Shown: in pieces, positions 51,924 through 58,980 of the stretch
How the letters are laid out: the number at the start of each line of letters is the position of its first letter
Position numbering within the stretch: the stretch's first letter is position 1
Assembly (NCBI RefSeq): GCF_002198665.1
Contig: NZ_MWLM01000003.1
Location: 62,001-126,000, forward strand
Length of the DNA: 64,000 nucleotides
Origin: Novosphingobium sp. B 225
GTDB taxonomy: Bacteria; Pseudomonadota; Alphaproteobacteria; Sphingomonadales; Sphingomonadaceae
Reading direction: 5' to 3'
The notes under the pieces: model-generated
The model's input: the letters and a program-made list of their open reading frames with translations, nothing else
Database searches by the model: none
Told to the model about the DNA's origin: nothing
Made by a program: the position numbers and the translations under genes

Positions 51924-52163
51924 TTACTTTGCGAAGGGATGTGTGCGTCTTTCCCGGTTGCGGTTCTCGGCCCAGGCTGCGATCCAGACCCGAGCATGGG
52001 CGAGGCTGAAGGGCAGCGTCACTTTGAGTAGATCGTCGGGCATGCCGTCGGTAACGGTCTCGACGATGATAACTGGTCTGCCAAGCTGGGCAATCGGCTC
52101 GGTCCGCTCCCGCACGATCAGGCGACCCGAGATTGAGGTGTCTGGCGCCGCTGCCGGGCACAC
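51924..52163 (-). CDS. Possible small protein or gene remnant
   Basis: A 79-residue frame with product including SGRLIVRERTEPIAQLGRPVIIVETVTDGMPDDLLKVTLPFSLAHARVWIAAWAENRN. The core looks protein-like but I do not recognise it, and an overlapping frame (51886-52176) has similar length. It could be a fragment of a larger gene. Confidence 0.25.
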   Translation of the reverse strand: MCPAAAPDTSISGRLIVRERTEPIAQLGRPVIIVETVTDGMPDDLLKVTLPFSLAHARVWIAAWAENRNRERRTHPFAK

Positions 52164-52271
52164 CCAGGCACGTCAACGGCTACGTTGGGCCTGAGGAACC
52201 GCCGCGCCGACGCCATCTGGCCATGTACGAAATCGAAACTACAGCGCCGGTTCGGCAGGGTACAGGCCAAC

Positions 52272-54134
52272 CTACTGAATCTGGGTCCGGAACGAGACGG
52301 TAAAGCTAGGTGGCGATCCCGAGGAGCCGGCCATCGCGCCCTTCGGATTGATGCAGACATATTTGATCGCAGGATCGTAGGCCGCAACCGGGGAGTATGT
52401 GCAGCTCGTAAAATTTGAAGGTGCGCTGCCAGCATTGGAGTAGCGGACATCGGTACTGGGTGTGAACGTCAACCCGCTCGAGGTTGTTCCTTGCGTCAAA
52501 CTTGGTGCCGCCGCCGATCCGACGGCGATTTGCGGTGGCAAGGAGTCGATAATGAACACGCTGTTAGTATCGACTGGATTTGGCCCGGTGTTTTGCACAG
52601 TAATCGAATAGAGAATCACTGCTCCGGGAATGGCCTTTGGATTGGTGGTTCCGTTCACAGGATCTGACGACGCGAGTGATGCCTTGCTCGCAACAAGCGT
52701 CGCATTCGTGGCCCGTTTGGTATTGAGGATCGTGCAGTTTATCACGTCGCCCATCTGCGGCGTGACGACACCCCCAGGGGCGGCTGGTAGAGAGGTTGTA
52801 GAGGATGCAGCTGCATTGGAACAACTCATGGTCGACGTATACTGGGTGAGGCTTGTCGAGCCCGCCCCGGCTTCCGAAAACGAGTATATAACGCCAGGCG
52901 TGCCTTGAAATTGAGGTGTCGTACCGGTCGTAACCGTCGCTCCTGTACCAGTGGTTGTGGCAGTTGCGGCAACGGCCGAACCGGCCTTGATGTTCATGAC
53001 GAATTGGTCTGCAGCGAACTGGCGCCCGGAGGCTGCGAGGCTCTTGGCAAGTCTCAAATGAGGATAGGGTGTTTCGGTAAAGCTACAGGACACATTGTCG
53101 CCGAATTGCAGAGCGCCGAAGCTGTAGCTCGTTGTAAGCACTCCGACGGGAAGAGTGGTCGAAGATCCACCGATTGCATTCGTGCAAGTCAGACTGGATC
53201 GATAGTGGCTGATCGTCGAAACGCTCCCGGGCGCCATCGTTTGGCTCAACGTCAGCGGGATCGCTGCCGTGCTTGACAACGCAGCTGCAACGAATGGCCC
53301 CAGACTTGCTCCGCTAGTTGTTCCGGAAGCCATGTTCGAGCCAGAGCCGGTAGCTTTGATTGCAAAGTTAAATTGATCGGCCGGATCGGCGCGCGCCTGC
53401 GAAATTTGGGTGTTCAGTCGGATCGATGCAAACCTTACAGCGAACATGACGCCTTGTAGCCCGCCGCCAACCAGGGTGGAAACGACCTGGCCCGGATTGG
53501 TAGAGCCGACCACATAGGCGCCAACATAGCCAGTTGCCCCATTTTCCAAGAAAGTCGTGGAGCCGATACCAGAGTAAGTCGGATATGATGCGCCCGAAAT
53601 GGGCCCTGCCTGGTCAAGCATTTGCCAGCTTCCACCATTAGTCTGGAACTGCAGACTTTCGCCCTGATTGCTTGATTCCCCGTCGGCGGCAACAAGCATA
53701 TAATTGGCGATGCTTCCGGAAGTCGGGGGCGTCAGAGTGATCGCGCTAATGGTAATCGACGTCGTGCCAGCGGCAGTTTGATACAAGATCGGCTTGCCGG
53801 AAATTCCCATGAAGGCTGTATTGCCTATCGCTGCGCCTGACCAAGATGGGGAAGCAGATCCTACCAGACTGGATCCTGTAACCTTGAGGTTGAAGGTCAT
53901 GACAGTGCCGTCAGTCAAAGTGTATGAAAAGTTCTGACCGCTTGCCTGACGCGCCGTTGCATCTCGAAAGCCAGAGAAATCCAACCAGCAATATGTTTGC
54001 CAATTTGACGGTCCGGTGGAGCCTTGTGAGGTTGCATAAGCGCAGTTCGCGGCACTGGCAGGGCTAGCAAGCGCGAAGATCGCAAAATGCGCGAAGATCA
54101 ACCAAAATATGCGTTTGATGGTTCGAAAACACAT
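52272..54134 (-). CDS. Secreted DUF11/CshA-like surface protein
   Basis: A 620-residue exported protein with a signal peptide (about 28 residues, ASPASAANC). The N-terminal part (about 40-230) matches CshA-type nonrepetitive adhesion domains (NWQTYCWLDFSGFRDATARQASGQNFSYTLTDGTVMTFNLKVTG). The middle has repeated beta-rich segments with paired cysteines; the C-terminal part has a DUF11-type block (KASLASSDPVNGTTNPKAIPGAVILYSITVQNTGPNPVDTNSVFIIDSLP). It lacks an obvious sorting signal. It is probably a long surface adhesin. Confidence 0.78.
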   Translation of the reverse strand: MCFRTIKRIFWLIFAHFAIFALASPASAANCAYATSQGSTGPSNWQTYCWLDFSGFRDATARQASGQNFSYTLTDGTVMTFNLKVTGSSLVGSASPSWSGAAIGNTAFMGISGKPILYQTAAGTTSITISAITLTPPTSGSIANYMLVAADGESSNQGESLQFQTNGGSWQMLDQAGPISGASYPTYSGIGSTTFLENGATGYVGAYVVGSTNPGQVVSTLVGGGLQGVMFAVRFASIRLNTQISQARADPADQFNFAIKATGSGSNMASGTTSGASLGPFVAAALSSTAAIPLTLSQTMAPGSVSTISHYRSSLTCTNAIGGSSTTLPVGVLTTSYSFGALQFGDNVSCSFTETPYPHLRLAKSLAASGRQFAADQFVMNIKAGSAVAATATTTGTGATVTTGTTPQFQGTPGVIYSFSEAGAGSTSLTQYTSTMSCSNAAASSTTSLPAAPGGVVTPQMGDVINCTILNTKRATNATLVASKASLASSDPVNGTTNPKAIPGAVILYSITVQNTGPNPVDTNSVFIIDSLPPQIAVGSAAAPSLTQGTTSSGLTFTPSTDVRYSNAGSAPSNFTSCTYSPVAAYDPAIKYVCINPKGAMAGSSGSPPSFTVSFRTQIQ

Positions 54135-54622
54135 AAGTGAATCACAGAAACTCTCACTGCCCAGCGATCTGGCTACGCGAAAATCCCTAGGATCAAATTA
54201 AGGACAATCAGGCGCCGATTTCAGCTGCGAACGCGGCTTGAGCAGAGACAAACTGGTATGGCGGTCTTGATCTCATCTCCCGGCTATGATCGGCATGAGC
54301 GTCTGGGGATGGCCCTGGGGCGCCTTAGCTGGGCACATGACAAGAATCGCATGAGATAGACGGAATCTCAGCTTTCAGCAGCGCGGTTTCGAAGTTGCCG
54401 CTGCATCGGCAAGGGTGCGATCGGGCCTTCGAGGGTGATGGGCCGCACCGAGTTTCGAACGATCGATCTGCATGGTTGCAATAGGGCGACTGGGCACACC
54501 GACGTTTTCAAATTCCAATCCTTCCTGTCGCGGAGAGCGAGCTAGCGTCCAAAATCAAACCTGTGGTCCTGGTGCTGCTATCGGCGGCATTCTCGAATGC
54601 CACCGAGGCTCCAATTTGACAT
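54135..54622. other. Intergenic, no gene recognised
   Basis: About 490 bases with only short frames, for example one of 33 codons from 54258, that may be remnants. No terminator stands out. Confidence 0.4.
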
Positions 54623-55567
54623 TCAGCAGACAGGCGCCTTCGGATTGGTCCCAAGGGGGCCTCGCCGATCGACGACGGTGATCCGGCGCGATTTGGCTTC
54701 AATCACGAGGCGTTCAAGTACGCCGTTGCCGGGGAAGGCGATCACGTAACGCGGATCGAGCGAGAGCATCCGCTCATTGCGCTTGAAGCCAGCGCGGGCG
54801 CCAAGCCGCGCATCGAGCGAGAAGCTTACTTGTGGGACATTGCGTCGTTCTGCCCAGGATGATGCTAGACGATCGCTGCCTTTGGTATCGCCGCCGTGGA
54901 CCAGGACCATGTCAGGGACACGGTCACGAACCTTGTCGAGCACCTTCCAGACATTATTGGCAAAGGTCAGCGCATCGGCCTCGCTGGCATGGCCGGTGCG
55001 TCCACCGGCGAAGACGACCGGCGTGCCTTCGGGCATCGCCGCGCGGCGCTTGGCCTCGCTCCGAGCCCGCAGGAAGTCGCGTCCCTCAACCAGCGCAGAG
55101 GTAAACATGGCACTGTGGTTCAAGCGTGAACTCGAAACGGGCTTCCAGGACGATCCGAATTCGTTGAGGTAGAGGCTAGCTGCAACCTCGCGCATTTCCT
55201 CGAGCGCCAGCATTGCGCCTTCGGCGCATTGCGCCCGCTCGACCTGGGTTTCGAGTTCATGGGTGTGGATCTCGGAGCCATCGGCGGTCGCGACAAGCGC
55301 CCGTACCTCGTCCGTGGCGCGGTCGAGCGCAGCGGATTTGCGCGCTGCGAAGCGATGAAAGAGATTGACGAAAGCCCAGCCCAGATCCTCGGCGTCAGTT
55401 TCAAGCGCAGTACCGGACACAAGTGCGAACAGGTCGGACCAGACCGCGTCAAGGGTCTGGATCACAGCTTCACGAACCGGAAAATCGCTGCTCGAAACCG
55501 GAGCTGGATCAATCGAAAAACCGGCAAAATCAAGACCAGCAAGCTGATCGGCAAATGTGGTATGCAT
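54623..55567 (-). CDS. DUF2493 (SLOG-like) plasmid protein
   Basis: A 314-residue protein. The C-terminal third contains the DUF2493 fold: PVVFAGGRTGHASEADALTFANNVWKVLDKVRDRVPDMVLVHGGDTKGSDRLASSWAERRNVPQVSF. This family is a Rossmann-like SLOG/YspA relative that is common on plasmids and may bind a nucleotide-derived ligand. The N-terminal 170 residues are helical and specific to this subgroup. It heads the establishment cluster at 54-61 kb and carries leader C upstream. Confidence 0.85.
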   Translation of the reverse strand: MHTTFADQLAGLDFAGFSIDPAPVSSSDFPVREAVIQTLDAVWSDLFALVSGTALETDAEDLGWAFVNLFHRFAARKSAALDRATDEVRALVATADGSEIHTHELETQVERAQCAEGAMLALEEMREVAASLYLNEFGSSWKPVSSSRLNHSAMFTSALVEGRDFLRARSEAKRRAAMPEGTPVVFAGGRTGHASEADALTFANNVWKVLDKVRDRVPDMVLVHGGDTKGSDRLASSWAERRNVPQVSFSLDARLGARAGFKRNERMLSLDPRYVIAFPGNGVLERLVIEAKSRRITVVDRRGPLGTNPKAPVC

Positions 55568-55658
55568 GGTTGTCCTCCTGACTGACGTAAGGCTGACCCG
55601 CCGCTTGGTGGCTGCGCCAGCGAGAGCCCGTCAGGGCCAGTCATGGGAGGACCCGCGC

Positions 55659-55751
55659 ACCGCAGGGGAACCCGCTTGGACAGGCTGGCGCGGGCAGGCC
55701 AGGTCCCACCGGGACCGGCCAACACGGGCCTGCCCAAGCCGGGTTGCGCGG
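55659..55751 (-). promoter_or_regulatory. Structured leader C (DUF2493)
   Basis: + strand blocks: ACCGCAGGGGAAC at 55659-55671, CGCGGGCAGGC at 55689-55699, a stem GGTCCC..GGGACC, CAACACGG at 55720-55727, CCTGCCC and CCGGGTTGCG at 55739-55748. GGGCAGGCC pairs with GGCCTGCCC in the outer stem. It lies about 92-184 bases upstream of the DUF2493 start. Confidence 0.65.
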
Positions 55752-55869
55752 GTCCACCGGCTGGCCCAGGGCCTCTCTCGCTTCTGACGCAGCCATCAGC
55801 ACGCGAACTGCTGCCCGGTCAGGGCATCCAATGACACTGTCGCACCAGTTCGGCTGCTGGTCCCACGCG

Positions 55870-56592
55870 TCAGGTGAGGCCGAAATCGGCTCCGGTGAAG
55901 ACAAAGCGGTGCTCCGACGGGAAAGCGGCCAGTGCAGTGAGGCGGCCGCCTTCGAAGCGCAGGTGCCAGGTTCGGCGGATCGCCGGCTGGACCGCGGCAA
56001 AGGTTTCGGGCGCGAGAACGACGGCATTGTGGCCGCCTGCCGGATCGCGGACCGAACGGGTGCGGATCAGCTTGGCCCCGGCCTCGCGGGCCGCATGGCC
56101 AAGCTCCTGACAGGCTGAATAGTCGGTCGGGTCGGTCCACTGCGCAGCATGCGCCGCAAACGGGTCGCGGGTCAGATCGATCGCGTGGGCCGTTGCGATC
56201 TCGGCGGTGAAGCTCGTGTGCTCTGTCGTCGCGGAAGGCGGCGTGAACCCCGGTGAGCGCAGATAGAAGCGCAGGCGCCAATAGGCCGTCTCGGCGATCG
56301 CAGTGGCCTCAGCTTCGCTGGCATAGAAGATGCCCGGCCGTTCATCGGCCCGGCGAAACCGGCTGGCAGTGCCGTGACCGTAGCGAAACGGAGAGGCGAG
56401 CAGATAATGGAGGCCGTGCGCGGACCGTGGCAGATCTGGCTTCACGGCTTCGGCGAGCGCTTTGAGCCTGGCCTGGTCCTCAAGACTGTCTGCAAGCCGG
56501 TTGGTCGATATCCGGTGCTGGGCCTCGACCAACCGCCAGACCTTGCCGCTATAAGAGCGCAGTTCAGACGCGAGCGCGATGGGCATCCACAT
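55870..56592 (-). CDS. RES-domain toxin
   Basis: A 240-residue RES-family protein, the toxin of a Xre/MbcA/ParS-RES pair. Typical features are SGKVWRLVEAQHRISTNRL near the N-terminus, GIFYASEAEATAIAETAYWR (about 98-117) and the later DYSACQELGHAAREAGAKLIRTRSVRDPAGGHNAVVL. Several family members degrade NAD or modify proteins; which applies here is unknown. It overlaps the antitoxin gene by 29 bases on the same strand, the antitoxin being upstream. Confidence 0.85.
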   Translation of the reverse strand: MWMPIALASELRSYSGKVWRLVEAQHRISTNRLADSLEDQARLKALAEAVKPDLPRSAHGLHYLLASPFRYGHGTASRFRRADERPGIFYASEAEATAIAETAYWRLRFYLRSPGFTPPSATTEHTSFTAEIATAHAIDLTRDPFAAHAAQWTDPTDYSACQELGHAAREAGAKLIRTRSVRDPAGGHNAVVLAPETFAAVQPAIRRTWHLRFEGGRLTALAAFPSEHRFVFTGADFGLT

Positions 56593-56941
56593 AATCGCAA
56601 ACAGTGATCAGGCCCTTGAAGCTGTCGATGAGGTCGAGCGGACGCGCGTCCAGATCGAGATTGGTCGTCTCCAGCCAGCGCCGCGAAGCGAGATCGTCGC
56701 TGCCCATCAGCGCGTCGAGTCCGCGGAACAGGCGCAGCAGGAATTGCCCGGCCTCGAACGACTTCGAAGCCGGATCGAGCAAGGTTTTGCCGCCCTTGAG
56801 CCGCGAGACTGTTGCCGGGGAAAGCCCGAGCACCTGGCCAAGCTTGGGGTTGGAAAAACCCCAGAAATCGGCGATCTTCGCAATCGCCGAGGATAAAATC
56901 TGTCCATCGGAGCGCTGAGGTTTGGTCGCAAGGGTTACCAT
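56564..56941 (-). CDS. Xre/MbcA/ParS-type antitoxin
   Basis: A 125-residue antitoxin with an N-terminal HTH-like domain (ILSSAIAKIADFWGFSNPKLGQVLGLSPATVSRLKGGKTLLDP) and a C-terminal toxin-binding domain (SFEAGQFLLRLFRGLDALMGSDDLASRRWLETTNLDLDARPLDLIDSFKGLITVCDYVDAHR). This layout matches antitoxins of RES toxins. The ATG at 56941 is preferred over the ATG at 56980 since it follows a GGACTGG sequence and starts at the domain boundary. Autoregulation is likely by family. Confidence 0.85.
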   Translation of the reverse strand: MVTLATKPQRSDGQILSSAIAKIADFWGFSNPKLGQVLGLSPATVSRLKGGKTLLDPASKSFEAGQFLLRLFRGLDALMGSDDLASRRWLETTNLDLDARPLDLIDSFKGLITVCDYVDAHRARV

Positions 56942-57110
56942 GGCCAGTCCTTTCAAATGATGCGTATAGACATGAACCATTCATTTGAACAGATGCTGAA
57001 TCACGCGGCAGCTCGCTTGCGATAGACCCCTCCCCGTTCGACATGTGCCCAAGGCAGTCATAATCACCAATCAGCGCGACGAACTTTGGCGCAATCTGGG
57101 CCAGCCAGTG

Positions 57111-57425
57111 CTATGCTCGCGGTGATCGCGCGGTGTGCCATTCGGCATCCCAATAAGCGCTGTCATCGTGCTCTGCGATCCAGACCGCAACTAGCCCGCC
57201 ATAGACCGAGACACCGCAGTCCGCGAACGTGTTGCGCAGAAGTATCCGGTCCTCTCGCCCGCGCCAGCCTGTATGAGGAATAAGCGAGGGAAAGGCGGCG
57301 GCGGTCCGCTCACTGAGGTCATCGCGTAGCCATTTATATTCGAATTCCCAGTCGTCGTCGTTCTCGGTCTCCAGGACCGTGAACGCCACCAGAGCACCGC
57401 TGGAATAGCTAACCGATCTGCCCAT
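57111..57425 (-). CDS. Hypothetical protein downstream of ardC
   Basis: A 104-residue acidic protein (GRSVSYSSGALVAFTVLETENDDDWEFEYKWLRDDLSERTAAAFPSL, later RILLRNTFADCGVSVYGGLVAVWIAEHDD). It looks like a compact soluble domain; its acidity would suit a DNA-mimic anti-defence protein, but this is a guess. The start is 11 bases beyond the ardC stop with GGAGGAC before it, so the two genes are cotranscribed. Family not recognised. Confidence 0.6.
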   Translation of the reverse strand: MGRSVSYSSGALVAFTVLETENDDDWEFEYKWLRDDLSERTAAAFPSLIPHTGWRGREDRILLRNTFADCGVSVYGGLVAVWIAEHDDSAYWDAEWHTARSPRA

Positions 57426-57435
57426 GGCGTCCTCC

Positions 57436-58377
57436 TCAAGCTGCAAGTGCGGTATCGCCGGCGGCGGATGCGGCTTCGTCAGGCACGGCCCGTCCCCCCA
57501 GCCTGAGCAGCATACTGGACGCTTCCTCGGCCTTGGCAGCTGCGGTCAGGATTGCACGGTCATCATCGCGCAGAAGTTTGAGCCAATGGTCGATGTAGCT
57601 CGCGTGGTGATCGAGATGCGTCACCGGTAGGCCGAGTTCAGCGCCCAACATGGCGCTTGAAAGCTCGGCGATCAGTTCTTCGGCAGCATAGGCAGCCGTG
57701 CCGAACCGGTTCCTGAGATCGCGCGCGAGGCGGCTGGAGTGCCCGGTCCAGTGCGAGAGCTCGTGCGCAAGCGTGGCATAGTAGTGATCAAACCCGGAGA
57801 ACAGGTGCGCAGGCGGCAAAGTCACGCGGTCCGCGAGCGGCTCATAATAGGCCTCGCTGCCCTGTTGCCTGAGGTTCACCGGGACCTTACCGAAGAACGT
57901 ATCGAGCTCGGCTTCGCGTCCTTCAGGTTCGACCAGTTCGAGCGAGGTTGCAGGATGGAACTGTTCGGGCAAGCCTTCGACCTGATCCGCGTTGAACACC
58001 GGATAGGCCTTCAGGACCCGGCGGGCCTCATCAGACTTTTCGCCGGTCTCTGGAGCTTCCACCTCCTTGGTGTAGCTCTTGTAGAAGATCGCTATGGTCG
58101 ATTTCTCGCCCTTCTTCACCTGAGCCCCGCGGCCTTTCGCCTGATTATAGGTCATCCAGTAGGGCGAAGCGTAGCCGGACATGTCGGCGACCATCCACAG
58201 CCAAAACACATTCATCCCGCGATAGGGAATGCCGCAGGCCCGCAAGGGCCGCGATACCGGGCCCCCGCGCCAGGGCTGGATCCACGGCTTGGTTCCGGCT
58301 TCGAGCCGGGCAATGATTTCCTGGGTGATCCGGGTGGCGGGCGAGAGACCGCCCGACGAATGCTTGCAATAGGCCAT
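57436..58377 (-). CDS. ardC: ArdC-like antirestriction protein
   Basis: A 313-residue protein with an N-terminal ssDNA-binding domain (ATRITQEIIARLEAGTKPWIQPWRGGPVSRPLRACGIPYRGMNVFWLW) and a C-terminal zinc-protease-like domain with HELSHW at 205-210. ArdC proteins protect incoming plasmid ssDNA in the recipient. The ATG at 58377 begins the conserved domain; an upstream ATG at 58407 would add ten residues. It belongs to the minus-strand establishment set, as expected for leading-region anti-restriction genes. Confidence 0.9.
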   Translation of the reverse strand: MAYCKHSSGGLSPATRITQEIIARLEAGTKPWIQPWRGGPVSRPLRACGIPYRGMNVFWLWMVADMSGYASPYWMTYNQAKGRGAQVKKGEKSTIAIFYKSYTKEVEAPETGEKSDEARRVLKAYPVFNADQVEGLPEQFHPATSLELVEPEGREAELDTFFGKVPVNLRQQGSEAYYEPLADRVTLPPAHLFSGFDHYYATLAHELSHWTGHSSRLARDLRNRFGTAAYAAEELIAELSSAMLGAELGLPVTHLDHHASYIDHWLKLLRDDDRAILTAAAKAEEASSMLLRLGGRAVPDEAASAAGDTALAA

Positions 58378-58488
58378 GAAAGAGCTCCTGATCGGGCCTT
58401 CCAGCACATTCGCCGGTCAGGTCCGTTCAGGCCCAAGCCCCCTCCACTCTTCCCGCGTGGCAATTGGGATCGCTCAGTCGCTCGGCCT

Positions 58489-58522
58489 GGCCTGCGGCGC
58501 CGGAATGCCGGTGCCGCAGGCC
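58489..58522 (-). terminator. Hairpin after HU-2
   Basis: GGCCTGCGGCGCCGG at 58489-58503 pairs with CCGGTGCCGCAGGCC at 58508-58522 with a single G:T position and an AATG loop, nine bases beyond the HU-2 stop. No T-run follows. Confidence 0.6.
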
Positions 58523-58531
58523 GGAGGGCGA

Positions 58532-58807
58532 TCAACCGTTGAGGCGATCCTTAACCGCCTTGGCGGCGGCAAAGGTCAGCTTCTTCGACGCAGCGATCTT
58601 GATGGTCGCACCAGTCGAAGGATTGCGGCCTTCGCGTTCTGCGCTCGCCTTGACCTTGAACTTGCCAAAGCCGTTGATGGCGATTTCGTCACCGCTCGCA
58701 GCGGCTTCGGCAATCGCCGCGAAAACTCCATCGACAACCTTGCGGGCATCGGCCCTGTTCAGGCCATTGGCGTCGGCGATCTTTTCAGCGAGGTCAGCAT
58801 TGTTCAT
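58532..58807 (-). CDS. HU-family DNA-binding protein (copy 2)
   Basis: A 91-residue HU/IHF-type protein (MNNADLAEKIADANGLNRADARKVVDGVFAAIAEAAASGDEIAINGFGKFKVKASAEREGRNPSTGATIKIAASKKLTF). It is closely similar to HU-1 at 42725 but has a different N-terminal helix and start context. The start is the ATG directly at the conserved domain. Terminator hairpins flank it on both sides (58489-58522 and 58911-58946). Confidence 0.93.
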   Translation of the reverse strand: MNNADLAEKIADANGLNRADARKVVDGVFAAIAEAAASGDEIAINGFGKFKVKASAEREGRNPSTGATIKIAASKKLTFAAAKAVKDRLNG

Positions 58808-58910
58808 GGGAAGTCGGTCCTTCGTTGGATGGATGGCGGGCGGTAGGACCATTGCGCGCGACAAACCAAGGTACGCGGCGGTTTTTCCACATTTTCCAGT
58901 AACAACAAAG

Positions 58911-58946
58911 GAAGCGGCCCCTTGGGCAAAGCCAAGTGACCGCTTC
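58911..58946 (-). terminator. Terminator of the ParB-like gene
   Basis: GAAGCGG at 58911-58917 pairs with CCGCTTC at 58940-58946 and CCTTGG with CCAAG inside. On the minus strand it is followed by CTTTGTTG, a T-rich run. It lies 35 bases beyond the stop of the ParB-like gene. Confidence 0.55.
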
Positions 58947-58980
58947 ACAGGGTACGAGTGGTCTGCCTGTCAGGAGGAGG

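Noticed and set aside
52630..53276. Plus-strand frames opposite the DUF11-like gene
   Set aside because: Same shadow effect; the minus-strand product has a signal peptide and clear beta-rich repeats.
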